NCBI RefSeq assembly: GCF_001889165.1
Contig: NZ_CP016020.1
Span: 4,096,001 to 4,155,000, forward strand
Origin: Bacillus weihaiensis
GTDB taxonomy: Bacteria; Bacillota; Bacilli; Bacillales; Bacillaceae
Direction of reading: 5' to 3'
DNA: 59,000 bases
Shown here: piece by piece, positions 41,107 to 53,481 of the stretch
How positions within the stretch are numbered: position 1 is the first letter of the stretch
Layout: each line of letters starts with the position of its first letter
Made by a program: the position numbers and the translations under genes
Notes under the pieces: generated by a model
What the model was told of the DNA's origin: nothing
Seen by the model: the letters and a program-made list of their open reading frames with translations, nothing else
The model's database searches: none

Positions 41107-41988
41107 TTATTGTGAAGGAGTTTTACGGTAAGGCATTCCTGTTCTAAGGACTCCTTTTGTTTCTACACCACCGAGCCCCTTCTCTCTCGTAAGTGTATTT
41201 CTTAAAACGTCCCATACATTAATCCGTTCAACGAATGGGGTAAAGCTAATTTTTGCCACGATATACACAGGATCAAGAGCATGTATGTTGACTCTTGAAG
41301 GAGAACTTGCGAAATTAGCACCGGCTCGTATTAGTGATTCAAAATGCGATTGGCAAGCCCCTGCAAATATCACAAGCTGATCTAAATGGGGTACCTTAGC
41401 ACGAGCATTTCGCACCGTTTGGACGAAATGCTTTGAATGGCGATACGCATTTAGATCCTCCACATTCCCCTTATGCTTTGAGTAGGCATCATGTCCTGTT
41501 ACAACTAGAATATCCGGTCGATATTTCCCAAGGAGGTCTCCTATCTTCTCCGGCATCTCCTTCTCACTCAAATGAACACCATTTACAGGCACACCGATTT
41601 TCTCATACAAGCTAAGGCATTTCTGTAAGTAGAGCGGATCCCCATCCACGTGTAGCACTCGACCAGGAAGATGGAAAAACTCTTCATTATGAGTATAACT
41701 TGACGTCGCGGTATATTCTTGCTTCTCCCTTAATAGCTGGTAATCCTGTCTAAAGAGAAAATAGGATTGATCAATGATCACTTGTTCTTTTTGCTTACGA
41801 CTATTTCTCTCTATTTCATCAACAACCACTAAATCATCACAAAAAGCATCTGCAATTAGCCGCACTTCATCTCCATATAATACCGCTACTTTTTCCCCTG
41901 TAGCAGTTGACTTAACATCAATCACCCTGAACAATAAATCCAATTGGTAAGATTTTCTTCCTACTACATCTCCAACCTTCACTTGCAT
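41107..41988 (-). CDS. yabG: Sporulation-specific protease YabG
   Basis: Mother-cell protease that trims spore coat proteins such as SpoIVA, SafA and YeeK in B. subtilis. The family blocks RPDILVVTGHDAYSK, HLDQLVIFAGACQSHFESL and ANFASSPSRVNIHALDPVYI are present; the His and Cys in them are candidate catalytic residues. The start is ATG 41988, with GGAG upstream; a GTG three codons earlier is less likely. 293 aa. It is expected to be under sigma K, but I could not identify that promoter with confidence. Confidence 0.94.
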   Translation of the reverse strand: MQVKVGDVVGRKSYQLDLLFRVIDVKSTATGEKVAVLYGDEVRLIADAFCDDLVVVDEIERNSRKQKEQVIIDQSYFLFRQDYQLLREKQEYTATSSYTHNEEFFHLPGRVLHVDGDPLYLQKCLSLYEKIGVPVNGVHLSEKEMPEKIGDLLGKYRPDILVVTGHDAYSKHKGNVEDLNAYRHSKHFVQTVRNARAKVPHLDQLVIFAGACQSHFESLIRAGANFASSPSRVNIHALDPVYIVAKISFTPFVERINVWDVLRNTLTREKGLGGVETKGVLRTGMPYRKTPSQ

Positions 41989-42543
41989 ACCTATCACTCC
42001 ATTGAATGATTCACTTTAAATGAGACCTACCTGACAATATTCATCATATAAAAGGCTTTTTTCGTAAACTTCATTGCTATTCACTAAAGATTAGCAGTAA
42101 AGAAAGGTGGGAATTTCGTCCGTTTCTTCCTAAGACGGAGGGTTAGCCTCCTTAGCTTATCCGCTTGAAGGTGAGGCTATCGCCTTATGACGAAGGTCAA
42201 CTTAAATGAGCCTTATATTTAACATAGATGTGAAGCATTCCAATTCCTTTCATTTTACGAAGATCACTTAGAAAAAGGACCCTTTTCTAGCCTATGTGCT
42301 GTACACAAAAAGGTGAATATAAAGCAAGTCATAGAATGTGAAGGAAGTCACTCATCGTCTATTCGAGTCTCCATTGTTACAAAGGACTAGATAAAGAAAT
42401 AAATTAGCCCCTTTTCACTTCATTTTGACCGACCAAAATACGATCGCAAACTTCCGAACAGATTATTATGACTAGTGTCGCTCTAACGCTCCTCGCTTTT
42501 TTTAGCCTGTCGATGGCAAACCTTTACCCTATATTTTAGAGCT
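41989..42543. other. Long yabG-ksgA intergenic region
   Basis: About 555 bp without a supported gene. At 42052-42081 (AAGGCTTTTTTCGTAAAC...) there is a short sequence like one end of the dispersed repeat described at 48819-48986. A patch at 42120-42200 has several short inverted repeats of GAGGCT/AGCCTC type. No function recognised. Confidence 0.45.
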
Positions 42544-42594
42544 AAAAAAAGCTCAGCTTATCCCCCATGAACAATGAATAGATAAGCTGAGCTA
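42544..42594 (-). terminator. Terminator after ksgA
   Basis: Stem TAGCTCAGCTTATC / GATAAGCTGAGCT with a long loop, followed by seven T on the minus strand. Confidence 0.88.
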
Positions 42595-42601
42595 CTGGTG
42601 A

Positions 42602-44028
<1,427 letters not shown>

Positions 44029-44263
44029 TTTTTCCTCCAAATACTGAAACTTTTCAATGAAACTCTCCGTCTATACTAATAACTAAGGAAGAAACATCAT
44101 TTAATCGTAATATCTAATAGTATATACTTTGTTAATTCTTTAAAAAAGCTTCTGCACTAATTCTTTAGATTATGAATGGCTCTAAGTGATTTAGACACCC
44201 GCTCACTCTTAAGATAAATAAGGTCTAGTGAAACACTCACATCGTAAACACCTTTTGTATAGT

Positions 44264-44297
44264 ATAAAAAAACAGAGGATATAAGCACCCTCTGTTT
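44264..44297 (-). terminator. Terminator after yabE
   Basis: Stem AAACAGAGG / TCCTCTGTTT followed by seven T on the minus strand, 7 bp after the yabE stop. Confidence 0.9.
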
Positions 44298-44303
44298 CAC
44301 AAT

Positions 44304-45503
44304 CTATTTTAATATTTTAATCTTTACTTTTTTCGAACCCCATCGATAGGCAGCTGATTTTGAAGAGAAAAAGACATCAATCTTATTCCCCTTGATTGCA
44401 GAACCCGTATCTGCTGCAACTGCATATCCATAGCCCTCGACATGCACCTTAGTTCCTAGCGGTATGACACTAGGATCTACTGCAATGACTTTCGCATTTG
44501 GATTAGCCCTTAAGTTTAAACCTGTAGCTGTATTACCTGAACATCCATTACAATTGGCTGTATAGGCAGTAGAGCTTACATAAAACTCATTCGAAACTGA
44601 ATCATTCCCGCGAGAGACTGTCGTCGTATTGGTACTAGCTTGCTGAACAACCTTTGTACCTAAAGCAACAACACGATCCTTGCTTTCTGCAACGGTTTCC
44701 GTCTTCACGAGTTTTCTAGAAACTTCTTTACCGTTTTCTAGTACAACTTCATAATGCTTTTTCTGTTTTCCTTCTTTACCTGATTCAATTACTTCCTGCT
44801 TGCCTTTTTCAATGTTCTTGTCTTCCTTTTCAATCACATCAAAAGCAATCGGCTCTTCCACTACATCGGTGACTTTTTCTATTCGGGTTACCGTAACCTT
44901 GCTTTTTCCATCTAATGCGTCAGTTAAAGCTGGTTCAACTTTATCAAGTTCATTCACTTTAATATTTTGTTCTTTCAAAAAGTCAGCGACAGTAGTCGAA
45001 GTAGTCCATACATTTTGTTTTTCTTCGCCAACATTTAGAGCAACTTCAAATGCTTTATCAATGGTTAAAGATACCTCTTTTTGAATAGTTGTATCTAATG
45101 CTGGATTTATCTTATCGTGCTCTGTAACCTCTAAATCTTCTTGTTCAATTAATTCCTTTACTGTATCTGCTGTTGTCCAGATTGTCCTTCGTTCTCCACC
45201 TACCGCAACCTTAATTGGTATTGCAGCTTCATAGACAATAGTCATATCGTCTTGAATCTTCTCATCTTTTGAAGGTGATAATTCATCTTCTTCCCTAACA
45301 GTTACATCTCTTTCTGTTAATAAGTCATTTACTGTATCTGCATGAGTGCGAATTTTTTCTTCTTTACCATCAATTGTTAAGGAAACAGTATCCTTCGTTG
45401 CTTCATAAGCACCATAGGCTGTTCCTGAACCTATTACTAGTAAACTAGTAGCGGAAAGGACAATTTTGTTCTTTTTAACCTTTTCGGAAAACAGCTTTTT
45501 CAT
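44304..45503 (-). CDS. yabE: Cell-wall-binding G5/3D domain protein YabE
   Basis: One N-terminal signal or anchor segment (about residues 12-32), then three DUF348 repeats (residues ~40-215), a G5 domain (about 215-290) and a C-terminal 3D domain (YVSSTAYTANCNGCSGNTATG, IAVDPSVIPLGTKVHVEGYG, AADTGSAIKGNKIDVFF). The 3D domain holds three Asp residues of the lytic-transglycosylase type shared with resuscitation-promoting-factor-like proteins. It probably acts outside the cell on peptidoglycan. In B. subtilis yabE is antisense-controlled; no antisense promoter was identified here. Confidence 0.94.
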   Translation of the reverse strand: MKKLFSEKVKKNKIVLSATSLLVIGSGTAYGAYEATKDTVSLTIDGKEEKIRTHADTVNDLLTERDVTVREEDELSPSKDEKIQDDMTIVYEAAIPIKVAVGGERRTIWTTADTVKELIEQEDLEVTEHDKINPALDTTIQKEVSLTIDKAFEVALNVGEEKQNVWTTSTTVADFLKEQNIKVNELDKVEPALTDALDGKSKVTVTRIEKVTDVVEEPIAFDVIEKEDKNIEKGKQEVIESGKEGKQKKHYEVVLENGKEVSRKLVKTETVAESKDRVVALGTKVVQQASTNTTTVSRGNDSVSNEFYVSSTAYTANCNGCSGNTATGLNLRANPNAKVIAVDPSVIPLGTKVHVEGYGYAVAADTGSAIKGNKIDVFFSSKSAAYRWGSKKVKIKILK

Positions 45504-45544
45504 ATTTTTAATAAAAATGAAAAACGCCTCCTTCTTCCTCGTGG

Positions 45545-45573
45545 ATTATATAGAGTATCTTTCATCTTGTCAA
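45545..45573 (-). promoter_or_regulatory. Consensus SigA promoter of yabE
   Basis: On the minus strand perfect TTGACA (45568-45573), 17 bp, perfect TATAAT (45545-45550), about 42 bp upstream of the yabE ATG. Confidence 0.85.
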
Positions 45574-45726
45574 CCCTCTTGACGTTGTCTCATTTTTCCA
45601 ACGTACTCACTATTATGCTTAATTACATGTCAAAAGGGAAGCAAGAGTTCTCGACAAAGATATCCTATGAAAAAGAAGAGACATGTAGAACTTTTTGATT
45701 TTCCTCATTAACTGGACAAGCTCTTC

Positions 45727-45758
45727 CATAACTCGACAACGTTCGTTATCGAGTTATG
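45727..45758 (-). other. Hairpin over the tatD stop codon
   Basis: A perfect 10-bp inverted repeat CATAACTCGA / TCGAGTTATG spans the last codons and the stop of tatD. It has no T-run on the minus strand, so it is not a typical terminator; it may protect the mRNA end. Confidence 0.5.
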
Positions 45759-46516
45759 CCGAAAACCTTATTTGCATTGTCGGATGTTTTTTCCGCAATT
45801 TCCTCAAAACTCATTCCTCTTAGCTCTGCAATCTGTTCAGCCACATATTTCACGTAGCTAGGTTCGTTCCGTTTCCCCCTATATGGATGAGGTGTTAGGT
45901 ATGGACAATCTGTTTCAATTAATAGCCTGTCTAATGGTATTTCCTTCGCTACCTCTTTAGGTTTTTTAGCATTTTTAAATGTTACTGGACCTCCGAAGGA
46001 TAGATAGAAGTTCATATCCATGCATTGCTTAGCAACTTCAATACTGCCAGTAAAGCAATGCATAATCCCACCGACCTCACTTGCCCCTTCATCTTTAAGA
46101 ATTGCGACAACATCCTCGGTTGCATCTCGATTATGAATGATTATTGGGAGCTTTACCTCTTTAGCTAATTGTATTTGCTTACGAAAAACCTCTTTTTGAA
46201 TTTCTTTTGGTGATTTATCCCAATAATAGTCTAAGCCCATCTCTCCTATCGCTACTACCTTTGGATGTGAAGCAAGTTCTTTTATCCAATTCAAATCCTC
46301 ATCCGTCATATCAATCGCATCAACAGGATGCCATCCAACAGCTGCATAAATCATGTCATACTCTTCAGTAAGCTCCATTGCTCGCGTAATCGTTTCACGA
46401 TCAAATCCTACCACAACAATTCTGGTTACCTTTTCAGCAATAGCACGATTTATTACTTCTTGTAAATCCTCGTTGTATTGAATTGCATTTAAATGTGCAT
46501 GAGTATCAAAAAGCAT
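45746..46516 (-). CDS. tatD: TatD family metal-dependent deoxyribonuclease
   Basis: A TIM-barrel hydrolase with metal ligands THAHLN, GEMGLDYYWD, HNRDA, HCFTGS and ETDCPYL. 256 aa, as B. subtilis YabD (255). The start is ATG 46516, because GGGAAGAG lies 8 nt upstream; the longer frame begins at TTG 46537 and overlaps it. Physiological substrate unknown; TatD proteins degrade DNA 3'-ends. It lies next to metG, as in B. subtilis. Confidence 0.95.
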   Translation of the reverse strand: MLFDTHAHLNAIQYNEDLQEVINRAIAEKVTRIVVVGFDRETITRAMELTEEYDMIYAAVGWHPVDAIDMTDEDLNWIKELASHPKVVAIGEMGLDYYWDKSPKEIQKEVFRKQIQLAKEVKLPIIIHNRDATEDVVAILKDEGASEVGGIMHCFTGSIEVAKQCMDMNFYLSFGGPVTFKNAKKPKEVAKEIPLDRLLIETDCPYLTPHPYRGKRNEPSYVKYVAEQIAELRGMSFEEIAEKTSDNANKVFGITR

Positions 46517-46684
46517 CTTTTCATCTCTTCCCTTCAATTGTATTCGACAATAGAAAAAGGTGTTCTACAAAATGTTACACGTGGAACACCTAATTTTCTC
46601 CTTTTTCTGATAGTAAACACCGTCTAGTAACCAAAAGTAATACTTCTGTACATAGGAAAGTAAAATACATTCTTAGTATTCATT

Positions 46685-46734
46685 TAAAAAATGAGAGTGC
46701 CTCACTAGTCAAAAAACAGACTACTAAAAGCACT
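46685..46734 (-). terminator. Terminator after metG
   Basis: Stem GAGTGC...TAGTAGTC / GACTAGTGAGGCACTC with internal mismatches, followed by TTTTTT on the minus strand. Confidence 0.8.
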
Positions 46735-46747
46735 CCTTATGAACATA

Positions 46748-49288
<2,541 letters not shown>

Positions 49289-49351
49289 TTCGACATTCAT
49301 TCGACAAATATATTAGCGGATTTTGTCGAATAATCTTTTGTGAGTGTCGAA
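49289..49351 (+). promoter_or_regulatory. Cluster of four exact Spo0A-box heptamers
   Basis: TTCGACA at 49289-49295 and 49300-49306, and TGTCGAA at 49324-49330 and 49345-49351. The last two are 21 bp apart and the first two 11 bp apart, so each pair sits on one face of the helix. Four exact copies of a 7-mer in 63 bp are far more than expected by chance. The cluster is 275-340 bp before the abrB ATG. Confidence 0.6.
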
Positions 49352-49381
49352 TTCATCATTCTTTATTTTAGAAAAGAAGTA

Positions 49382-49387
49382 TATAAT
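49382..49387 (+). promoter_or_regulatory. Possible plus-strand -10 (TATAAT) next to the Spo0A-box cluster
   Basis: A perfect TATAAT without a good -35. Start of transcription would be near 49394, which places the 0A boxes at about -43, -64, -88 and -99. This is the layout of Spo0A-activated promoters. Inference only. Confidence 0.35.
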
Positions 49388-49533
49388 TTACATATATAAA
49401 GTTCCACATTAAGGTTTCATTTCCTAATTTTGTGGGTATGTAGTAGGAAAAACCCCATGATAGTACGGTTTTTTAATCTTCACTAATTTTTTACATGGAA
49501 ATTGATTAAAAATGATTGACGTAAAATGGAAAC

Positions 49534-49564
49534 ACTGATTTGCTTAAAAAGCAAATCAGTTTTT
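49534..49564 (+). terminator. Plus-strand terminator upstream of abrB
   Basis: Perfect 12-bp stem ACTGATTTGCTT / AAGCAAATCAGT, four-base loop, then TTTTT on the plus strand. It ends any plus-strand RNA coming from 49390-49530 just before the abrB promoter. On the minus strand the T-run is poorer. Confidence 0.75.
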
Positions 49565-49580
49565 GTCGAATATTGACGAA
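49564..49580 (+). promoter_or_regulatory. Tandem Spo0A boxes at the abrB promoter
   Basis: TGTCGAATATTGACGAA contains two 0A boxes in tandem, ten bases apart. It is nearly the same as the well-studied Spo0A operator of B. subtilis abrB, at which Spo0A-P represses. The -10 cannot be fixed with certainty; TTGACG at 49573-49578 and TAAAAT at 49603-49608 are in reach. Confidence 0.8.
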
Positions 49581-49626
49581 GTTATCCAAAATATAGATAT
49601 GTTAAAATCGAGAGGAGATATTTATT

Positions 49627-49908
49627 ATGAAATCTACAGGTATTGTACGTAAAGTTGATGAATTAGGACGCGTGGTTATTCCAATCGAATTACGCCGCAC
49701 ATTAGGTATTGCTGAAAAGGACGCTTTAGAAATTTATGTTGATGATGACAAAATCATCTTAAAGAAATACAAGCCTAACATGACTTGCCAAGTAACTGGT
49801 GAAGTATCTGATGACAACCTTGCTTTAGCAAACGGTAAGTTAGTATTAAGCCGCGAAGGCGCTGAGCAAATTCTTGCTGAAATTAAAAACCAATTAGTAG
49901 AAAAATAA
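49627..49908 (+). CDS. abrB: Transition-state regulator AbrB
   Basis: The only clear plus-strand gene. 93 aa: an N-terminal swapped-hairpin DNA-binding domain (STGIVRKVDELGRVVIPIEL) and a C-terminal multimerisation domain with the conserved Cys of MTCQVTGE. Represses many stationary-phase genes during growth. GAGGAG precedes the ATG. Spo0A boxes at its promoter fit repression at the onset of sporulation. Likely targets in this window include spoVG. It is inserted between metG and rsmI facing the opposite way, as in B. subtilis. Confidence 0.97.
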   Translation: MKSTGIVRKVDELGRVVIPIELRRTLGIAEKDALEIYVDDDKIILKKYKPNMTCQVTGEVSDDNLALANGKLVLSREGAEQILAEIKNQLVEK

Positions 49909-49913
49909 GAAAT

Positions 49914-49945
49914 AAAAAAAAGGGATCAACTTGATCCCTTTTTTA
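49914..49945. terminator. Bidirectional terminator between abrB and rsmI
   Basis: Perfect stem AAGGGATCAA / TTGATCCCTT with T-runs on both strands. It serves abrB (plus) and rsmI (minus). Confidence 0.9.
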
Positions 49946-49990
49946 CTTTGAATACAAAGTAAAGATAATGACAACATTGCATGAGAACAT

Positions 49991-50869
49991 TTAATTTATA
50001 TGATAAGCTTGATACACGTCTCGCTTTGGGATATTTCTTTCCTTTGCAACTTGTTTTACGGCTTCCTTAGAGGAGACCCCTTTCTCAATATAATGATTCA
50101 CATGCTCATTTAAATTGAAGGAACCCCACCACTTTTCTTCATCTTCCACACCGTTTTCATGGCTTCCTTCAAGAATAAGACAAAATTCTCCTCTTATTTC
50201 ATTTTGTTCTGACCACTCTAACGCTTCAGAGACCGATCCACGAATGAATTCCTCAAATTTCTTTGTTAATTCTCTAGATAAACAAATTTCCCGATTACCC
50301 ACTACTTCAAGAATAGCCTTTAATGTTTCCTTAAGTCTATGTGGTGATTCATACAAGATAATCGTTTCATTTCTTTTGGATAATGCTTCTAACTGCTCTT
50401 TTTTATCCTTCTTTTGACGATCAAGAAATCCGAAAAAATAAAAAGGTTGAGGTGTAATTCCAGAAGCGATTAATGCTGTTAGGGCTGCGTTTGCTCCAGG
50501 TAATGGAATTACATGGCCCCCAACTTTAAGCACTTGCTTTACTAATTCACTACCTGGATCAGAAATGGTTGGCATACCAGCATCACTAATTAAGGCAATT
50601 TTTTTCTTTTGCTGAATATATTCCACAACTCGATTCCCGCTAGAACCTTTGTTATGCTCGTGATAGCTAAAAATAGGGGTATCAATCTCAAAATGATTAC
50701 ATAATTTCTTTGATTGTCTTGTATCTTCTGCTGCAATCATATCTACTTCCTTTAATATATTGATTGCACGGAACGTCATATCCTCCAAATTACCAATTGG
50801 AGTTGGTACTAAATATAAACAGCCTATCTCTTCACTAGATCCTATAAAACTTTTTTGTTGTGTTAACAC
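49991..50869 (-). CDS. rsmI: 16S rRNA (cytidine-1402-2'-O)-methyltransferase
   Basis: SAM-dependent methylase of the tetrapyrrole-methylase fold. PTPIGNLEDMTFRA, AEDTR, SDAGMPTISDPG and LPGANAALTAL are characteristic. 292 aa. The start is GTG 50869, with GAGGTG upstream, inside the last codons of yazA. The last ~60 residues are the extra C-terminal domain seen in Bacillus (YabC). Its terminator is shared with abrB. Confidence 0.96.
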   Translation of the reverse strand: MLTQQKSFIGSSEEIGCLYLVPTPIGNLEDMTFRAINILKEVDMIAAEDTRQSKKLCNHFEIDTPIFSYHEHNKGSSGNRVVEYIQQKKKIALISDAGMPTISDPGSELVKQVLKVGGHVIPLPGANAALTALIASGITPQPFYFFGFLDRQKKDKKEQLEALSKRNETIILYESPHRLKETLKAILEVVGNREICLSRELTKKFEEFIRGSVSEALEWSEQNEIRGEFCLILEGSHENGVEDEEKWWGSFNLNEHVNHYIEKGVSSKEAVKQVAKERNIPKRDVYQAYHIN

Positions 50870-51144
50870 ATGCCTTCACCTCTCTTAATATATTGTTCTT
50901 TTTTAGCTCTAGAAAATCGTTTAAACTCAATTTCTTTACGCAATGCATCACCTTTAGTAGGAAGCTTTTCAACATACACAAGTGATACAGGTGTTCTACC
51001 ACGCGTATACTTTGCTCCTTTTCCTTCATTATGCTTTTGAATTCTGCTATGTACATTCACCGTATAGCCTGCATAATAACTCCCATCGCTACATTCCACT
51101 ACATAAAAGAAGTGACCATTTTCATTTAACTGTATCTTATCCAC
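50863..51144 (-). CDS. yazA: GIY-YIG domain protein YazA
   Basis: A single GIY-YIG nuclease-like domain ([54 protein letters not shown]). The conserved Tyr, Arg and Glu are all present. UPF0213 family; the substrate is unknown. The start is taken as GTG 51144, with GGAG 9 nt upstream; ATG 51159 is an alternative and lies inside the trmN6 end either way. It overlaps trmN6 and rsmI, so the three are co-translated. Confidence 0.88.
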   Translation of the reverse strand: MDKIQLNENGHFFYVVECSDGSYYAGYTVNVHSRIQKHNEGKGAKYTRGRTPVSLVYVEKLPTKGDALRKEIEFKRFSRAKKEQYIKRGEGMC

Positions 51145-51889
51145 TGTCCCTGTCTCCATACAAAATCGTTCTAATCTCCGGGCTATATTCATTTTCTTCA
51201 TTATAGACATAAATAGGTGACAGCATTTTCAAATCAGCTTTTCCTCCCTTAATTCCTTCTATTAAAAGAGTATTCGCTTCCTTCCCTAGTTTAGGATGAA
51301 CAAATTGCACCCGCTTTGGTTCAATTCCATACTTCCTCATTAATGTGACTATATCAACGAATCGACCTGGTCGATGAACGAGCGATACTTTCCCTCCATG
51401 TTTCACTAATTCACTACAAGCTAAAATCACCTCTTCTAATGAACATAGGATCTCATGTCTCGCTATCGCAAAATGCTCATTTACATTCTGTTTATCCTTT
51501 ACTGGTGTTGTAAAATAAGGTGGATTGCACGTTACCACATCAAATTTGTCATTTCCAAATCTTTTGGGCATATCCTTCAAATCCCCATGTATAAGCTCAA
51601 TTTGTTCTTCTAAATGATTATATTGCACACTTCTTTTAGCCATATCATATAGTCTTTCCTGAATCTCAACACCTGTAATCTTCACATGTGTCCTTGTGCT
51701 CAGGATCAAAGGTACGATTCCATTACCGGTACATAAATCTATAACCTTCCCTTTTCTGATAGGCATATAAGCAAATCTTGAAAGTAGAACAGCATCAAGT
51801 GAAAAAGAAAAGACCGTTGGGCTCTGAATAATCCTTAAGTCTTCAGCCAATAAGTAGTCTAATCGTTCATCACCGTATAATTGGACCAT
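51137..51889 (-). CDS. trmN6: tRNA1(Val) (adenine-37-N6)-methyltransferase family protein
   Basis: Class I SAM methyltransferase: [13 protein letters not shown] loop, then the N6-adenine motif NPPYF (in [10 protein letters not shown]). 250 aa, corresponds to B. subtilis YabB. The family assignment follows the NPPY motif and similarity to E. coli TrmN6 (YfiC); the exact tRNA target is inferred. Confidence 0.92.
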   Translation of the reverse strand: MVQLYGDERLDYLLAEDLRIIQSPTVFSFSLDAVLLSRFAYMPIRKGKVIDLCTGNGIVPLILSTRTHVKITGVEIQERLYDMAKRSVQYNHLEEQIELIHGDLKDMPKRFGNDKFDVVTCNPPYFTTPVKDKQNVNEHFAIARHEILCSLEEVILACSELVKHGGKVSLVHRPGRFVDIVTLMRKYGIEPKRVQFVHPKLGKEANTLLIEGIKGGKADLKMLSPIYVYNEENEYSPEIRTILYGDRDSG

Positions 51890-52186
51890 CTCTCATTACT
51901 CCTTCAAGTTGTTTAACCGTTTTTATCTATGTTGATTCCCATTTATCCATGGGAGTCTATATGAGTTGATCAGACTCTTTTCTTACCTTTTGTTGCTATA
52001 TAATATGTATCTCACATCAAGATTTCCGATAAGAAACCAAAGCGCAAGGCGTCCCCCTAACTGCGAGAAGATACTATTCCTATAATAAAGTATCTCTAAG
52101 TGAGAAAGCTGGCTCTTGAGCTTTTATCAAAGAGCTTAAAATCTACAGCTATTTTTTATGTAGTGGTACTCTTTCCATCTTCATCT
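51890..52186. other. yabA-trmN6 intergenic region
   Basis: About 300 bp, no gene supported. A stretch at 51974-51998 (AGACTCTTTTCTTACC...TTGCTAT) is weakly similar to the end of the dispersed repeat at 42052 and 48819. No promoter was fixed. Confidence 0.4.
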
Positions 52187-52260
52187 AAAAAAAACTGACA
52201 CATGAAAAATGTATAATCCCTCAAATTATTCAGAAGAGGGATTAACAGCATGAGTCAGTC
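52187..52260 (-). terminator. Terminator after yabA
   Basis: A long imperfect stem (ACTGACTCATG...TAATCCCTC / GAGGGATTA...CATGTGTCAGT) followed by eight T on the minus strand. Confidence 0.88.
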
Positions 52261-52263
52261 TTC

Positions 52264-52638
52264 TTATTTCTTATTTAAGAAAGATAAGCAAAATAAGCAA
52301 TCTCCATCCTTACGAATACTTCCGTAATGCAAGTTGCAAATATGGAAACCTTCTTGATACAGTCTAGCTAAGTTGTCATACCCTTCACCTATGTCAACCT
52401 GCTTTTGAATATTTTGCTTTTTTTCTTTCGTTTTTGTTTTCTTTGTTTTTGACGATTGATTTTTACTTGTAATCGTTGAATCAAGTCGTCGGCGTAAGTT
52501 ATCATTTTCGATCTGTAAATGATGATTCTCTTCAATAAGCTCTCCTAGATGTTGCTTTAACTCACCCAACTGAGTATACAAAGATCCTATTTGTTCTTCC
52601 ATGCTACTGACCGATTCAAATATTTCTTTTTTATCCAC
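52264..52638 (-). CDS. yabA: Replication initiation control protein YabA
   Basis: Binds DnaA and DnaN and limits re-initiation. N-terminal leucine-rich coiled coil (about residues 5-60), a Lys-rich linker and a C-terminal zinc domain ([17 protein letters not shown]). The start is GTG 52638 (VDKKEIF), with GAGGTG 6 nt upstream; the longer frame uses a GTG inside that site. 124 aa. It follows holB-ricT as in B. subtilis. Confidence 0.95.
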   Translation of the reverse strand: MDKKEIFESVSSMEEQIGSLYTQLGELKQHLGELIEENHHLQIENDNLRRRLDSTITSKNQSSKTKKTKTKEKKQNIQKQVDIGEGYDNLARLYQEGFHICNLHYGSIRKDGDCLFCLSFLNKK

Positions 52639-52651
52639 TTGTTCCACCTCA

Positions 52652-53479
52652 TTAATCTGTGGATTGCATTGGAACTACGTCTTCTTTCTGCAATTCATCC
52701 CAAGTGTACTCTACCACGCGTTCTTGTTCAACTAGATTTATTTGAATAACTTGTTCTAAGATATTTAAGCCAACTACCTTACCTAAGCCATTAGGTGTAG
52801 CAATCATTTCCCCTAAATCAGGTAGCTTTTCCTTCGCAGATTCATACTCGTCATTTTCATATTTCAAACAACACATAAGTCTACCACATAAGCCTGAAAT
52901 TTTAGTAGGGTTTAGTGAAAGATTTTGATCCTTTGCCATTTTAATTGAAACTGGCTCAAAATCACCTAGAAAAGTTGAACAGCAGAGCATACGTCCACAA
53001 GGACCTATCCCACCTAACATCTTAGCTTCATCACGAACTCCAATTTGTCGAAGCTCTATTCGTGTTTTGAAAATAGCTGCCAAATCTTTTACTAGCTCTC
53101 TAAAATCTACACGCCCGTCTGCCGTAAAATAGAAAATAACTTTGTTACGATCAAAGGTATATTCAACATCTACTAGCTTCATATCTAGTCCATGCTCTGT
53201 CACTTTCTTTTGACAAACAAGATACGCTTCTGTTGCAGCATCTTGATTCTCCTTAACCATAAGTCGATCTTTTTCATCAGCAATTCGTATTACTTTTTTC
53301 AAAGGAAGAACAACGTCGTTTTCCTCTACTTTTTTATTGTTTAACACGACTTTCCCGAATTCAATTCCGCGGATTGTTTCGACGATGACAAACTCATCGT
53401 CATCTATTTGAAAACCATTAGGGTCGAAATAATATATTTTGCCCGCTTTCTTAAAGCGAACGCCTACAACATCATACAA
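52652..53479 (-). CDS. ricT: PSP1-domain protein RicT (YaaT)
   Basis: 275 aa with the PSP1 C-terminal domain. Cys clusters [12 protein letters not shown] and [12 protein letters not shown] match the Fe-S ligands of the RicA-RicF-RicT complex. In B. subtilis this complex steers RNase Y cleavage and supports Spo0A phosphorylation. The start is TTG at 53479; its GGAGGG lies within the last codons of holB, so it is coupled to holB. Confidence 0.95.
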   Translation of the reverse strand: MYDVVGVRFKKAGKIYYFDPNGFQIDDDEFVIVETIRGIEFGKVVLNNKKVEENDVVLPLKKVIRIADEKDRLMVKENQDAATEAYLVCQKKVTEHGLDMKLVDVEYTFDRNKVIFYFTADGRVDFRELVKDLAAIFKTRIELRQIGVRDEAKMLGGIGPCGRMLCCSTFLGDFEPVSIKMAKDQNLSLNPTKISGLCGRLMCCLKYENDEYESAKEKLPDLGEMIATPNGLGKVVGLNILEQVIQINLVEQERVVEYTWDELQKEDVVPMQSTD

Positions 53480-53481
53480 TG

